From positions 2,666,001-2,730,000 of the forward strand of contig OZ218950.1 of NCBI GenBank assembly GCA_965112735.1: a DNA stretch of 64,000 bases. The letters run 5' to 3'. Position 1 is the first letter of the stretch. Each line of letters starts with the position of its first letter. A program made the position numbers and the translations under genes. Positions 1 to 11,899 of this stretch are shown piece by piece. Source of the DNA: Phaeosaccion multiseriatum. Its lineage: Eukaryota; Ochrophyta, other classes. Under the pieces are notes generated by a model, which saw nothing but the letters and a program-made list of their open reading frames with translations, did not search any database and was not told the DNA's origin.

Positions 1-148
1 ATAGGCAAGGGCTCCCAGTAGTGGGGCAGGCGGGCGGGGGGCGGGGGCGTCGCTTGGAGAAGGCGTTTGTGTCCTTGACAATACGGAGGAGCTTGTCCGT
101 GTGGAGGGCGTGGCGTAGTTGACGCTTTTTGCGTCTACTTATCTCCAT
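1..148 (-). CDS. Possible first exon of a divergent gene running off the left edge
   Basis: On the minus strand an ATG at 148 opens a frame that reads to the window edge without a stop. The first residues are basic (MEISRRKKRQLRHALHT) and are followed by LLRIVKDTNAFSKRRP. It would lie head-to-head with the DUF1997 gene at 178, matching the divergent arrangement seen repeatedly in this window. Only about 49 codons are visible and no family is recognisable, so this may be chance. Confidence 0.22.
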   Translation of the reverse strand, partial: MEISRRKKRQLRHALHTDKLLRIVKDTNAFSKRRPRPPPACPTTGSPCL

Positions 149-177
149 CCAATGCGCCTTACCCATGAAACACCCGA

Positions 178-402
178 ATGCTTGCCTCTACTCTACACTT
201 CCCTGTCGCTGCTGCTCTACCTCCCCTCCCCTCCACCTTCCTCAGCCTCGTTGACAGTGCTGCGACCTTGGATGCCTACATGTCGCTGCCAGTGTCTGAG
301 GTACGTACGAGGGAGAAAGGCTGTAAATGGTGGTGACCCATTCTGAACCAAGTGGTGTGGTTGTTTCCGCCGGACGTTTGCTTGCTCTCTCTCTCTCTCT
401 CC

Positions 403-437
<35 letters not shown>

Positions 438-3198
438 CGCCCCCGCCATTATCCTGACCAATTAGTTCCACCCCTCATTGGCAGATGTGTGGTCTCTGTC
501 GCCAGATGTGTGTTCTCTGTCGCTCTCTTTTCACGTCCGACTGAAGGAAGTGCCCTCTCTCCGACTCAATGCCATTCAATGCCATCTTGATTCTCGTCCT
601 TTCCCTCGGCCTCTTCCTTAACCCCGTCCTCTGATCTCCATGCATGCACACACACACACATACACACACACACACACACACCTACCCACACACCCACACA
701 CACACACACACATACACTGGGCAGTACGCGGTCCTAGACAGCAACATGATCACTCGGTTGAGCGATAAGGAATTCCGCTTCAGTTTGCCCCTGAAGGAGT
801 CGTTGGGCGTCAATCTGACCCCCACTTTGGAGGTGTGTGTGGAGCAGGACATCGACAACAACGTCATCCACATCAAGTCCACGCGCTCTACTCTGTACGG
901 GTCTGACAGCTCCTCCTCCTCAGAGGTACGGTATCGTTGGTAAGAAGTAGATGGCTCTGGATGGATGGAAATGGATGGCATTTGGAGTCTCAGGCCAACG
1001 CCCTTTATGCTGAGAATCTCTCGTGCAATTCTTCTACCCGCCCCTTAAGAGAGAGTGTCTCGCACGCGCGCTCTATCCCTCTCTCTGTCTCTCGCACCGC
1101 CCCCCGTTCATCACCCCTTCTTTCTCTTCTCTCCCCCCTGGCCTCTTCCTTCCCTCTGTATAGGACGTGGGGACAGCGATTTCCACGAATCAATATGGAC
1201 AAAAGGAGGTGCGGGTGCCGCAGCAGCAGGAGGAGCACGAAGAAGGGGAAGGAGGAGATGCGCCACGCAGCGACGGGGGGCAAACGCCGCGTCGGCAGAA
1301 GCTTGAGTGGGTGGAGGTGGGCTTCAATGCTTCCCTGCGGTGGGGCGAGCAGGACAGCGTGATGAGCGCAGCTTACCCCCCCACACAGAGAGGTTGGAGG
1401 AAGAAGAGGAGGTCGGTTGTAAGTGACATGAGTGAGCGAAACGGAACGGTGGCGAATGATGGGACATATAGGTCGACGAGGGCAACGTCGGCAGTTACAC
1501 TGGGGGTTACAGAAGGAGAAGGGCAACGCTATCGGCACGAAACGGAGGGGCGCTTCGGCAGTTTCAAGAGCGAGAGCGAGGTTGAGAGCGACGGCGATGT
1601 CAGCGGTGACGTGAGCACGCTGCTGTGCTCCACACAGGTGGAGGTGGCGGTGACCATCCCGGCTCCGTACTGCAACGTGTTGCCACTGCGTCTTATGCGG
1701 CCGGTGAGTGGGTAGAGAAGAGGGGAGAATGGCCAGAGCATGAATGAGTACCCAGAGTGAGAATGGGGCAGAGAGAGAGAGAGACGACAGAGTTGAGATT
1801 GGGCATCTTAGAGTGGGCAGAGTATAAGGGACAGAGTAAAGTGGGGAGAGGAAGAATGCGCATCGCCCGTCAGCCATCAAGCGAAGCTGGAAATGGATAG
1901 TGCAGGGCCTCAAACTCAAACTGCCCCCCTCCCCCCTTGCCGCTCCCTTGGCGCCCATTCAATCCGCCTCTCTCAGGCGATGGGAGCGGTCATGTCTTCT
2001 GTAGTAGATCTCACCCTCCCCGCCTTCCTGGGCCTGCTGGTGGACGACTATTACAGGTAGGGGTGTTGGTGATACGGGTCCCTTTAAAACGGAAAGCAAG
2101 AAGAAGCGGCGAGAGAGGGGAGAGAGAGAGAGAGAGAGAGAGAGCAAACAGACAGCACCGACTCACTCACTCACTCACTCACCCCCACACTCTATCGCTC
2201 ACTGACTCACTCACACTCTCTCACTCACTTACTCTCTCCATGCCTACTCACTCACCGTTCGCGTCAGCTTCAAGAGGGGAGAACGGCGCATGGGGGGTGG
2301 GGGTCTTGAAGACTCCTCCAATGAAGCTACCGCAGCTCACGCAGCAGTTGGTGATACAGCAGCAGCAGGCGATGAAATAGGGATGGAGGGGGGGTCTGGC
2401 CGTCTCCATGCTCGGCAGCAGGTGGGGGATGGCATTGGTCTTGACGGGCTGGCGGTGAGCAGTGGGGTCAGCGAGGGCAGTGGAACCACCAGCAGCACCA
2501 CCACCAGCAGCAGCGACAGCAGCAACAACAACAACAACAATAGGGAAGATAGCAGCGATGATGGTATTAGCAATGAGGCACGGGAAGACGATGTTACAAA
2601 GCGCCGGAGACGGAGGAGGCCGTTGTGGATGCAACGATCACAAGGGGGAGAAGGTGGGGGGCATCGAGCGCGATGGAATTTTGGGGGACCCGTTACAGAA
2701 AGCGACAAGTCTACAACGTCTGGGTCTGACGAAATATCTTCAGCAGCGCTGTTGTTGGAGCAAGAAGAAAGCGCAACATCCACCACCACCACCACCACCA
2801 CCACCACCGCCACCAGCAGTAGCAGCAGTAGTAGTAGTGGTAGCCTAGATGATGATGCTGTCTCCGGAGGGAGTGGGAGAAGGCCACGCAGACCCTGGCA
2901 CCAACGATGGCAACAACAGCAATCAGCACCCTCAAAGGCTGCTTCTTCTTCTCCCTCGGCCGCCGTGCGGAGCTCTCTTGCGGCTTCTTCTATGCTCTCC
3001 GTGGAGGAGCTGAGGTACGAGGAGGAGCTCATGAGTGGTGCATCCATCACTCCACCCATCTCTCCATCCACTTCCGAGGGGCTGGTGGAGGAGGAGGAGG
3101 AGGAGGAGGAGGGAGAGGAGGGAGAGGAGGGAGAGGAGGGGGGGGCTGCCAAGGGGAAGGGCAGCACGATCGGGCCCTCCATCAACTGGTGGGGCTGA
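178..3198 (+). CDS. DUF1997 family protein, five exons, long low-complexity C-terminus
   Basis: Exons are about 178-300, 725-925, 1164-1703, 1977-2056 and 2268-3198, giving 624 residues with phases that join cleanly. The N-terminal core reads DAYMSLPVSE-YAVLD, then DKEFRFSLPLKES and LTPTLEVCVEQD, and later VEVAVTIPAPYCNVLPL and FLGLLVDDYY. This matches the DUF1997 (SRPBCC-like) fold of cyanobacteria and plastid-bearing eukaryotes, whose biochemical role is unknown. A basic insertion separates the two halves of the domain. The last 300 residues are Ser/Thr/Asn/Glu-rich with many homopolymer runs and are probably disordered. The ATG at 178 is the first in frame after a stop at 166 and gives a hydrophobic, Ala-rich leader that could be a targeting peptide. 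Domain confidence is good. Start and exon 3 details are less certain. Confidence 0.75.
301..724 (+). other. Intron 1 of the DUF1997 gene with CT and CA microsatellites
   Basis: The intron starts GTACGT at 301 and ends CAG at 724. It holds a CT run at about 382-440 and interrupted CA repeats at about 645-718 running up to the acceptor. Confidence 0.7.
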
Positions 3199-3445
3199 TG
3201 GGATGGCACTTGATGGCTCTATATGGCACTTGATGGCTCTTTATGGCACTTGATGGCTCCAGTGTGGGGCTGATGGGATGGCACTTGATGGCTCTGTATG
3301 GCACTTGATGGCTCTTTATGGCACTTGATGGCTCCAGTGTGGGGCTGATGGGATGGCACTTGATGGCTCTATATGGCACTTGATGGCTCTTTATGGCACT
3401 TGATGGCTCTATATGGCACTTGGTGGTGGATCTATGGCTCTTGAT
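3199..3445 (+). repeat. Minisatellite starting at the DUF1997 stop codon
   Basis: About 245 bp made of repeats of a roughly 20-bp unit, ATGGCACTTGATGGCTCT(A/T)T, arranged in higher-order blocks that include CAGTGTGGGGCTGATGGG. The array starts directly after the TGA, so it would lie in the 3' UTR. It belongs to the same GATGGCA-type word family found elsewhere in this window. Confidence 0.85.
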
Positions 3446-3866
3446 GGCTCTGGTAACGACGGTGGTGGGGTGGCTGGCCCCTACAGAGCTGTGGGACAGC
3501 GACAGATTCTCCTCTTTCACGCCGGCCCTCTCCTTTTGGTGTAAGGAAAAGAGAGAGGGCGGCACTGTACAGTAGTGGGTGATGATCCCCGGATGAGGGG
3601 TGTATATGGATGGCAATGGAGGGATGGATGGATGGATGGATGGATGAATGGATGGATGGTTTATGGTTTGATTCGTTCTTTCTTCCTTTTAGCACTTCCC
3701 CCGGGGTTGTAAATGAATACTAAAGTTACTTATGTAGTAGTACGTATGATCATTTTCACTGAAAGGCAGGGGGGGTGGGGGGGGTGTCCGTGTGCATCGT
3801 AGCGAGCAAGTGCCCTCCCCCAAGGGCTGCTCGCTAAGAAAAAGCTTCTTCGTTTCCCGCTACGTC
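3446..3866. other. Intergenic or 3' UTR stretch, no gene supported
   Basis: This contains a short open stretch on the plus strand, a GGAT microsatellite at about 3627-3660 and a G-run near 3768-3786. The DUF1997 gene and the minus-strand gene at 3867 converge here, so it is probably shared 3' flank. Confidence 0.5.
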
Positions 3867-5522
3867 TTACGTCTTAACTTTCCGGCCCCCGTCCGATTCC
3901 GTGGTTACGGTTACAAGCCCCTCGGCCCCAACGAAGACTAAGCCTGTAATGGACGAAGCGCGGGCATTGACGGCTGTCCGAAGCTTCTCTAGCATGGCGT
4001 TATTTAGCAAGGATAGGGGAGCTAACTCCTCCTCCTCGTTCTTCTTCTTCTTCTCCTCACCCTCCCCATCGTCCTCCCCCCCTCCACTCCCGCCTTCCGG
4101 GCCTTGCCCTTGTTGTCGGGAAACAACACGAGATCGCTTGACAGGCGCAGGCAGCACAGTGTAAGTGATGCGAAAGGGAGAAGGCGACTGAGCTGACGAG
4201 GCGGCGTGCGCCAACTCAAACCCCACCACGGAGGCGCCGGCTGGAATAGTCTCTTGGACCAGGGAGAGGAAGGTGCCGTGGAGGATAGCAAAGGCTTGTT
4301 CGCGCCGCCAACCGGATAGGGCCACCTGCTAGCAGAGGGAGAGGTGGAGGAGGGAGGGGGGGGAGTGGTGATGGTGTTTTGGTGTGAGGCAGCCACAAGC
4401 AATCATGAACCCTCAATGGCTAAAAGCGTGCCGGCCGATGCCAGCAATAGCGATACCTCAATAGCGTGACAGGCCAGGGGTTGCTTGAATAGTAAGAGCC
4501 CTGCCTCCTTTCTTTCTGTAACGTGGCTTGTTGGCTTGACTAGACTTACAGCTTCATCTCTGTCAGTTCACAGAAGCATGGCCGTCTCAGTCTAGTCAAG
4601 TCAAGGTATCCAAAAGGAGGACTTTTGATATGGCGCTGTCTCAACGCAAAACGGCGGCTCGCTCAGAGAGAGGGAGAGTAGACTACGCACCTGTCGCGCC
4701 CACCCTTGCGTGTCCACGATGACGTGTGCCGTGACTGTTAGAGACTCAACTGTCTGTTGTCGGTGTTGCTTCTCTTTTTGTTGTAGGCGGTCCTCCGCTG
4801 TGGAGAGTCGTGAGTCGGTAGAGGCAGAGCGAGGGTGGCGGCGGCGGGGGAGAGGCAGCCAGGAACGAAGCATATTCTAGTTTTGGTGGCTAGTATAGTA
4901 GTAGGCCGCCGGTTGGCTGGCAGCAGAGCGAGGCAGAGCGAGAATATTTGAGCACACATAACGATGGAAGGAAGGCTGGCGCTCGAGATCACAGCGCCAG
5001 CAGCAACGCGGGCCAACTAGCTAGCAACTGCTGGTCGAGCAAACTGCAGTCTGCAACAAGAAGAAAAAGGGATTGCACTGCCGCAGCCCGTGTTCCGGAA
5101 CAGCAGCACTCAACTGCCTGGTCAGGTGAAAGGGATCGCGCGAAAGAAGGCCAAGAGGCCTCGTTGAAGCAGACAGAGAGAGGTTGAATCGTCCTCGAGC
5201 GAGGAGGAGAGCAAGGGGGGAAGGGACGACATTGCTTATGCTGCTGGCTTCCGCGGCCTGCTCCTTGCCGAGCGAGCGAGATCTCACCTCCGACTTGTCG
5301 AGTCTCCCCCCGTTGCTCCTCACCGAGATCTATACCACGCCTGACGTCGACACCGCTCCCGCCACGGGGAAAGGAGGATACTCCTGTATCAGGAGGTTTG
5401 TCGGGGAAAGCGGGGGCGTGTTGTTGCTCCCCCACGATATCCCGTCCTGCGGACCATGCTGTCCACAAGACCCCCCCCAGGGCGATCGATGCCACCACCG
5501 CTAGAATATGCAAGAGGTGCAT
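3867..5522 (-). CDS. Secreted or membrane-anchored protein of unknown function, paralogue A, three exons
   Basis: Exons on the minus strand are 5522-5288, 4797-4691 and 4325-3867, giving 266 residues. The N-terminus MHLLHILAVVASIALGGV is hydrophobic and looks like a signal peptide or anchor. An in-frame Met further upstream is also possible. The conserved block shared with the neighbour at 6594-7460 includes LTVTAHVIVDTQGWARQVALS, QSPSPFRITYTV and a C-terminal ITGLVFVGAEG. The first intron has the same position and phase 1 in both copies. The second intron splits Q|VALS here and is absent in the paralogue. A Glu/Lys-rich insertion near residue 210 is specific to this copy. I do not recognise the family. 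Position and sequence show tandem duplication, and secretion is inferred from the leader. Confidence 0.62.
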
Positions 5523-6328
5523 GTTGTTCTTGTGTGTTTCCTTCCCTCTGCTCCTCCCCCCTGTGCCTGCTTTCTCCATAAAAACATTCATTCCTGGTCC
5601 CCCGCAAATCGGGACAATTGGCGTGTTTTCTTTTTTCTTTTTTTTCTTCCAAACAAAAAAAAAAAAACTTCGACGTTTTTTTTTCTGTTGAGGCGCGACC
5701 AAGGAAAAAAATCGGAACCTTTGATGAACCTGGCCCGCTGGCGAGGCTTGGCAGAGCAGCCTTGGCCCTCATCATTGCCTTAATACATGGCTTTCCCCCA
5801 GAACCTGGAACCTGGGTTCGACTGGGTCGCCTCAAACAGTTCGACTTTACTAAAATTGGCCCCCCTTATTAGTGGAATGGAATGGAGGACGGAGGTGCTG
5901 ACGTTCACCACCTCTGCAACGCATGTATGGCATACCCCTTTTTAGGAAGGCAAGCACCCTCCTCTCCGCTCTCTGCTCGGACTCCTCCTTCCGTTCGTCC
6001 ATGTCCAGCACAACTGTGAAACGGTCACTTCAATTGTACAGGGAATAATACTACCTCTCTACGGCGACGACACGCTTCAAGCCCCTCAAACCCCCTACAG
6101 TTGCCTTCATCCTCGCGCGGGCTGGAGGGAGAGAGGATGAACAAGAGAACTCCTCACCTTGTCCCCTTGTCCCCCCCCTTCCCCTCCCCCACTCCCCATC
6201 CTCATCCCCATCCCCATCCCGCCCGAACAAGGGGCGACGAGAGGGCCGCTTTCGAATAGCCTTGGCGACGAGAGGCGTCCCCTCCCTCTCTCTCGTTTTC
6301 CGCAGAGGGGGGGTCTCTCTTTCTCTCG

Positions 6329-6364
<36 letters not shown>

Positions 6365-6593
6365 GCTCGCCCGCTCTCTGCTCTCTCTCTTTCTCGCGCG
6401 CTCTCTCTCTCGCTCGCTCGTTCTCTGCTCTCTTTCGTTCGCTCGCTCGCTCTCCACCTCCACGCAGATGGAGTGAGTGGGGCATGCAAGCAGCAACGCG
6501 CGTTACTTCCTCGAAAGTCCGAAGGGTTCTTCAAGTTGGGGGCGAGGGGCGAGGGGCGTGTTCCTGCTGCTCACTAGGCTTCCTGAAATCACA
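5523..6593. other. Low-complexity intergenic stretch with doubtful minus-strand exons
   Basis: A T-rich patch at about 5626-5710 (long T and A runs) and a CT microsatellite at about 6330-6440 dominate. On the minus strand a patch reading MDERKEESEQRAERRVLAFLKR (about 5930-6010) and another reading MKATVGGLRGLKRVVAVE (about 6055-6110) look like coding sequence. However, the frames cannot be joined by a plausible splice, so no gene is called. Confidence 0.35.
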
Positions 6594-7460
6594 TCACACG
6601 CGAGCGGCGCCGACGAAGACCAAGCCGGGGATAGAAGAGTCGGCTGTCACCGCCTGCTGAAGCCCCTCCAGGACAGTGTCGCTAAGAAGGGTCACGGATT
6701 TCTCCTCGGGGTAGTCGAAGGCAGCAGAGGTGAACCAGGCCGTGTAGGTGAGGCGGAAGGGTGTTGGTGAGTGAGCAGTGGAGGCGACGGGCGAGAACTG
6801 AAAGTCCGCCACAGAGGCGCCCGCTGCTCCCTCGTAGTCGGCGGCCTCGGCTGTTGCTGCTTCCACCAGAGAGAGCATGGTGTCGCGCAGGGCAGCGTCG
6901 CTCGCTCCCCGCAGTGAAGAGCCACTGGACAGGGCGACCTGCCTCCCCCACCCCTGTACGTCGACGATGACATGTGCCGTGACTGTCACGGATAGATCCT
7001 TGCCGGGAAGGGCTTGCCGCTGCTCCTCCTCCTCCTCTTCTTCTACTCGTTGCACATAAAGGTCCTTAAGTCTGTCCTCCTCATCGGCTGAGGAAGGCGG
7101 AAGGAATTGCAAGAGAGAGAAAGCGGCGTGATTGAGAAGGGGCGTGATTGAGAAGCGGGGTGATTGATAAAGAGGGGGCGGTAGAGAGTCTGGGGGAGAA
7201 CCAAGTGCCGAACGATAAGGGAATGGCGACCGGGAAAGAGGACTTTCATCCAGTTCGAAAGAAGTGAAGGAAAAGAGTAGTGGTTGACCGGGTGACGCAC
7301 CTCCGTCGGAGCGCACTCTGCTCTCGCCCATCTCATCAAACTCTCCTGGCTGATGGTACTTGTACTGCAGTGTCCGGTGCTTTAAGCCAGCACCACTTCT
7401 TGTTGGTTTTGAAGCCCAGCACAAAAGGGGCACCAGCACCAGGCCCAAGAGAACCCTCAT
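6594..7460 (-). CDS. Secreted protein of unknown function, paralogue B, two exons
   Basis: Exons on the minus strand are 7460-7301 and 7087-6594, giving 217 residues. The start MRVLLGLVLVPLLCWAS is a clear signal peptide. The mature part contains an acidic coil (DEEDRLKDLYVQRVEEEEEEE), then LSVTVTAHVIVDVQGWGRQVALSSG, SPTPFRLTYTAWF and IPGLVFVGA near the C-terminus. This architecture and the first intron (phase 1) match the gene at 3867-5522, so the two are tandem duplicates in the same orientation. The intron itself reads open, but it has good GTGCGT and CCTCAG borders and no counterpart in the homologue. No named domain is recognised. The VTAHVIVD block may be the folded core. Confidence 0.65.
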   Translation of the reverse strand: MRVLLGLVLVPLLCWASKPTRSGAGLKHRTLQYKYHQPGEFDEMGESRVRSDGGASPGQPLLFSFTSFELDESPLSRSPFPYRSALGSPPDSLPPPLYQSPRFSITPLLNHAAFSLLQFLPPSSADEEDRLKDLYVQRVEEEEEEEQRQALPGKDLSVTVTAHVIVDVQGWGRQVALSSGSSLRGASDAALRDTMLSLVEAATAEAADYEGAAGASVADFQFSPVASTAHSPTPFRLTYTAWFTSAAFDYPEEKSVTLLSDTVLEGLQQAVTADSSIPGLVFVGAARV

Positions 7461-8030
7461 GCCTGTGGAGAAAAAAAAGAAGAGCGCGCATCAATTACAG
7501 CCGTCATGACCGCAGGATCTACTGCTCCGACGAGGATGTTCCCCTTTGTCTCACCTGCTGTTCACGACGACCCTCCGTTAGTGAGCGTGACGCAGAAGGC
7601 CAGGAGCGAGGAGCGCTGCTGCGAGAATGGAATAGCTTGTGAGCGAGGAAGCCGCTCTTCCCTCCCTGTTGGTTCCCTCTTCCCTGTCTCTTCCTTACTA
7701 AGAGCGCCTGTCTGCGGAGCTGCGTGAGTCGTGAGGAACGGCACAGGTGCAACGTCTGGTGTGTTACAAGGAAAAACGCCATCTGGGGACATTTCTGTAA
7801 CCGATGTTGGGAGGTGTCCAGCGAGAGGGCGGCTGAACCCAAGGGGGCTTGAGGGAGGGATCGAGAGGGAGAGAAGAGGATGAACTAGTAAAGAGTAGCG
7901 ACTTGTCATTGTTTATTACACATGTTGTACAGTTTGTTTGTTTATTTCTCTCTCCTCTTCATGCCTCTGGGCCATGCCTTCTCCTCTCTCTCTCTCTCTC
8001 TCTCTCCATGATCGACAAGGAAACCAGATG
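7461..8030. other. Spacer between paralogue B and centrin
   Basis: This is the upstream flank of the secreted-protein gene and the 3' flank of centrin. Open frames on both strands show no recognisable protein. A CT run lies at about 7985-8006. Confidence 0.5.
7912..7917 (-). terminator. Putative AATAAA polyadenylation signal of centrin
   Basis: Minus-strand AATAAA about 115 nt after the centrin stop codon. Confidence 0.5.
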
Positions 8031-9982
8031 TCAGTCGTACACCCCCGACTGCTTCATAATAAAGGAGAACTCGTCTATGCAAATGTAACCGTCCTGGTCC
8101 TTGTCAAACTCATCCATCATGGCCTGGAGCTCCTCCTCCGACAGCGGCTCCCCGAGCTCTCGAGCCACTCGTCGCATGTTCTGGATATGGGGCAGGCACA
8201 AATTGTAACGTTGGAGGGAGCGAGGAGAAGGAAGAGGGGGAGGAGGAGGAGGAGGAGGAGGAGGAGGAGGAGGAGGAGGAGGAGGAGGAGGGGGAGGAGG
8301 AGGGGGAGGAGGAGGAGGAGGAGGATGATGATGATGATGATGAGGAGGAGGAGGAGGAGGAGGAGGAGGAGGAGGAGGAGGAGGAGGAGGAGGAGGAGGA
8401 AGAGGAGGGAGCGAGACGAAGGAGGGAGGAAGGAGAAGGGGGAGGAAGAGGAGGGAGCGAGAAGAAGGAGGAGGAAGAGGAGGGAGCGAGACGAAGGAGG
8501 AGGAAAGCCAGAGAGCGAGGAGAAGGAGGAGGGAAAGGAGGGAGCGAGGAGAGGAGGAGGGAAAGGAGGGCGCGAGCAGAAGAATGAGTAAGAGGAGGGA
8601 GCGGTTGGGTGGAGGCAGGGGTTCGTGAGGCCTCGGTGCGGAGACAGCAGGAGGAGGAGGAGGAGGAGGTGACGGTTAATACAATATATTTATACTACTA
8701 CTAGTAGAGCATAGCACGGTCTCAGAAGGTATCGTGGGGAAGAAAACAACGAAAAAAGTAGGCCCACCCACCTTCATGTTTATCCTCCCGGTGTTATCGT
8801 CGTCAAACAGGCGGAAAGCCTTCTCAATCTCCTCGTCAGGGTCAAGGTCTGAGTACTTGTCAGTCATGAGCTCCAGGAAATCCGGCAGGGACTGTCGATA
8901 TGAGCGGTGGCAGCAAGACAGAGAGATATAGACGCGCACGCACACACACAGAGAGAGAGAGAGTGAGGGAGAGAAGTGCAGTAGAAGGAGGGTAAGAGCC
9001 GGTATGTGAGAAGGAGAGAGAAGTGCAGTAGAAGGAGGGTAAGAGCCGGTCTGTGAGAAGAAGAGAGAAGTGCAGTAGAAGGAGGGTAAGAGCCGGTCTG
9101 TGAGAAGGAGAGAGAAGTGCAGTAGGAGGAGGGTAAGAGCCGGTCTGTGAGAAGGAGAGAGAAGTGCAGTAGAAGGAGGGTAAGAGCCGTCTGTGAGAGG
9201 GGGCTGCGCAGGGTACCGTCATGCGCAAATATGCCCGCCAAGGATGAGCGAGAGAGAATAGAATGAGGGGAGGGGGGGGGTATACATAGGGCTACATAAG
9301 GTTAGCGAAGGGCGGATGGACAAGTCGAGGGGCAAGAGCAGGGAGTGGATTGTCTGGTCCATGGGGGAGGAAAGAGGGAAGAGGGAAGGGGAAAGAGGGA
9401 AGCAGAGATGAGTTCATCGTGGCATTCGCTGACAAAGTTTGACAAAGCTCACCACGCGGCCGTCGTTATCCGGAGCAACGTCATGCACCAGCTTGTAGAC
9501 CTCCATCTTCTTCACAGGAAAGCTGTCCACCGCAGCAGTAGAAGAGTCGGAGCGGGAGGAAGGGGGGTGAAGGCGGTGCGTTAGTGAGCGTTAAAGTACA
9601 GCTGTATTCACTGTTCGATTGCGATACTTTAGCGCTCACTGTTCGGTTTGCGCCACTTGCGTACGCCCCTTCCAGCTGAGCGTGGTACTCCCTCCCCCGT
9701 GCTAAGGCCATTTCGAACCATCATATACACTCACCCTAGAGCCCTGATCAACACCTTGAGCTCATACAAGTTGATGGTGCCCGACTTATCCACATCGAAC
9801 AAGTCGTATGCCTCCCTGAGCTCCATCTTTTGGTCTTGAGTGAGCGGGGTGCGAGCCTGGGGGAGGAGAGAAACGGTGGTGTTAGGTCGCAACAGTTACA
9901 CACTCGTACTCGATGTTACACCCAACATCACCTTCCGCTTTGGTTTGGGAGACGGCAGCAGGCCTTGAGCCCTGGCAGCCAT
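8031..9982 (-). CDS. CETN: Centrin, five exons
   Basis: Exons on the minus strand are 9982-9932, 9856-9735, 9522-9453, 8891-8772 and 8180-8031, all phase-consistent, giving 170 residues, the normal centrin length. A basic N-terminal tail ([17 protein letters not shown]) precedes four EF-hands. Hand 1 is [12 protein letters not shown]. Hand 2 is degenerate, [12 protein letters not shown]. Hand 3 is [12 protein letters not shown]. Hand 4 is [12 protein letters not shown]. The linker [23 protein letters not shown] is diagnostic. Centrins are Ca2+-binding proteins of basal bodies and flagellar roots. The start lies 185 bp from the WDR17 start on the other strand, so they probably share a bidirectional promoter. 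Intron 3 contains a 47-bp minisatellite, and the last intron contains about 200 bp of GGA repeats. Confidence 0.93.
8215..8420 (+). repeat. GGA microsatellite in the last centrin intron
   Basis: About 200 bp of nearly pure GGA with a short ATG interruption at about 8322-8342. A looser GAGGA tract continues to about 8600. Confidence 0.9.
8971..9200 (+). repeat. 47-bp minisatellite in centrin intron 3
   Basis: Five head-to-tail copies of a 47-bp unit beginning GAGAAGTGCAGTAGAAGG and ending near CTGTGAGAAGG. Copies differ by single bases, and the last is slightly truncated. Confidence 0.9.
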
Positions 9983-10167
9983 CCTGCAAACGTCTTTCAC
10001 CTTCCCAGTCGTCGTTGGATTAACCCCGTGAGTTGTGATTCGGACCCTCACAAATGGCTTTATAACGGAAAAAAGGCCCCCCCCCCCCTCTCTCCTTCCT
10101 CTTCCTCCTTGCCCTTAGAGGTCGAGTAAGAAAGAAAGGTCCCTCAAGCACAGAGCGTGAGGAGGAC
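9983..10167. promoter_or_regulatory. Bidirectional intergenic region between centrin and WDR17
   Basis: Only 185 bp separate the two start codons, so both core promoters must lie here. It contains a C-run at about 10078-10089. No TATA box is evident. Confidence 0.5.
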
Positions 10168-11865
10168 ATGCCCGGAGACGTGGACGGTGCGGGGGGGGAC
10201 GAGCAGTACCATTACCAAAAGCCCTACTTCAGACAGGTCCACCTCCACCCCAGCGGCTGCCAGAACGCCAGCTGGCAGGTGGTGGATGGCTTTTTCGAGG
10301 GAGGGGACGGCCACTTCCTCGCCTACTGCTCCACCCTGGCCACGTACATCTACGACACGAGGGACTTCAGCCTCAAGCACGTCCTGGGGGGGAACAAATA
10401 CAATATCACTGCCATGCAATGGCATCCAAGTCAGCCACAGCTGGTGAGTGGGTGCGAGAGCGAAGAGGGGGAGGGAGAGGGATCGCGTGAAGGCATTGGC
10501 AGAGGGATCGGGGAAGGGGAGGAGACGCAAGAGAGCTTTAGAGCCCTGCAAGTCGTCGCCGGCCGGAGGTTGTGACCACACGACAGCTCAGCAACAAGGA
10601 TGCCAACATGCAACAGGTCCCTCAACCATGGCCTGGTCACGAGCAGTGAAGGAGCAATCGGATACAACTTAATCCTCTCCCTCTCTCACTCGTTCGCTAT
10701 CCCTCTCTCCCCCCCCCCGCCGTCCCCTCCTCCTCCTCTCTCTCTGTGCTGCTGCCTGCCCCCCTCACCAACAACAACATACCAGTGCATAATGTGCTCT
10801 GACGGCAGCATTTGCCTCTGGGACGCTGTCACCGGCAAGCGGCTCCAGCGGTCCGCCATCACCGCCGACAAAGGACGGTCTTTGTGCTGGAACAGCAACG
10901 GTGATTTCATCGCCATCGCCTCCGCTGCCGGAGTAGAGCTGTGGCATACACATCTTCACACGTCCGCGTCCTCGTCCTCCAGCGGGAGCGGTATGAGTGT
11001 AGTGAGCAACAGTAAGCTAAGGAAGGGCTGCAGCAGCAGCAACGGTATCAGCAGCGGTATCAGCAACGGCATTAGCAGCATCAGCGGGACCAGCGACAAC
11101 CGAGCCCGTATGGTGCAGTTTCATCCATCCCAGCCCCTTCTCATGGCCGTGGGTTTCGGTGACGGCTTGGTGTCCATCTACGATTACCAACGGGGAAAGC
11201 TCTGCGACTTTCAACCAAAGGAAGATGCGGTGAGCTGCTGTCATGGAGCTGCGGTCGAGCTGTCATTGAACTGCTGGTCTAAGCCTGTCCCTTCTTTCCA
11301 AGTTCTCCAGTTGGTTGTACAGCAAGGCCTCCAGGGTTGGCAGGGCGACCCAAAGACCAAAGACACAGAGACGAAACATGCATCCTTCCTCCTCCTAGTC
11401 CTTTTCCGCTTCACACTATACTCACCTACCTCCTCCTCCTCCTCCTCCTCCTCCCCTCTCCCCACCCCCCCAACGAACGCACACACGCACACCGCAAATA
11501 GGGCTCCTCAGTTGTGGGTCTGGACTGGGATGCGCTGTCCGGTATATACCTGCTTATTGCCTACAAGAATGGGACAGTTGTGCTTTTCGACACGGAGAGA
11601 GAGTAAGTAGATTGTGTGTGTGTGTGGGGGGGGGGGGGGGAGGTGTGTGTAAGTGTGTGAGTAGATGAGTAGCCTGTGCTTGCCCGGGGAAAGGGGGAAG
11701 AGAGAGTCAGGTGCGAGGGAGGGAGGGAGGGAGGGAGGGAGGGAGGGAGGGAGGGAGGGAGGGAGGAGAGAGTCAAGACAGACAAGAGGACCTTCGGCTC
11801 CTGCTGCACTTCCATCACTCACCAGCCCACCACCACCACCCCTCGTCGCTGGCCTCTCTCTCTGT

Positions 11866-11899
<34 letters not shown>

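Noticed and set aside
5389-5835. Minus-strand frame with many Phe and Lys across the T-rich patch
   Set aside because: Homopolymer-driven, not conserved with the paralogue, and incompatible with the signal-peptide exon chosen.
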